Assembly: GCA_016302435.1 (NCBI GenBank)
Contig: JAEDNQ010000145.1
Span: 1 to 5,562, forward strand
DNA: 5,562 nucleotides
Origin: Bacteroidaceae bacterium
GTDB lineage: Bacteria; Bacteroidota; Bacteroidia; Bacteroidales; Bacteroidaceae
Reading direction: 5' to 3'
Below, one piece after another: positions 5,507 through 5,562 of this stretch (position 1 is its first letter; each line of letters starts with the position of its first letter). Position numbers and translations under genes: made by a program. Below the pieces are notes generated by a model, which was not told the origin of the DNA, ran no database searches, and saw nothing but the letters and a program-made list of their open reading frames with translations.

Positions 5507-5562
5507 TTTCTCATGCTACAATCAAGACTTATACTTCCTTCTCCCTCCTTGCGTCCTTTCGT

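Noticed and set aside
5503..5562. Minus-strand open frame of 19 codons entering from the right edge, with its TAA in the degenerate repeat arm
   Set aside because: Too short to distinguish from chance, although stops inside repeat arms at both edges would fit repeats lying at gene 3' ends.

Overview
The window looks like a chromosomal segment of a Bacteroidota bacterium, most likely a Bacteroidales (Prevotella/Bacteroides-like) species. Three things point there: promoters of the TAnnTTTG type, start codons preceded by A-rich sequence instead of a Shine-Dalgarno, and protein families typical of that group (an OprP-type porin with a Bacteroidota-style barrel, and a citramalate/isopropylmalate synthase close to the Leptospira enzyme). 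The coding regions are compositionally uniform; the intergenic DNA is clearly more AT-rich.

Layout. Bases 1-450 hold no convincing gene. They contain two abutting palindromic elements: a nested foldback element (54-219) with near-perfect 30-bp arms, and 1 base later a second element (221-416) with perfect 23-bp terminal inverted repeats. Extra arm copies lie on both sides. Bases 491-2014 (minus) encode a complete alpha-isopropylmalate-synthase-family enzyme whose active-site residues match those of (R)-citramalate synthase (CimA), the entry enzyme of the pyruvate route to isoleucine. A hairpin follows its stop codon. Its leader of about 150 nt carries an imperfect hairpin and a small overlapping upstream ORF. 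Bases 2015-2428 are a divergent promoter region with a good -7 box for each direction.

Bases 2429-5201 (plus) form a two-gene operon: a signal-peptide-bearing porin O/P homologue, then, 19 nt downstream, a 13-TM sodium:solute symporter. The likely logic is passage through the outer membrane followed by Na+-driven uptake across the inner membrane; the solute cannot be read from the sequence. A strong intrinsic terminator (5260-5330) closes the operon. Beyond it are an orphan -7 box, a perfect tetraloop hairpin and a second copy (5432-5477) of the left-hand palindromic repeat, 43/46 identical and in the same orientation.

The three genes look like ordinary housekeeping/transport genes. The least explained material is the palindromic repeat family that brackets them. 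It resembles MITE or REP-type non-autonomous elements, but no transposase is present in the window.
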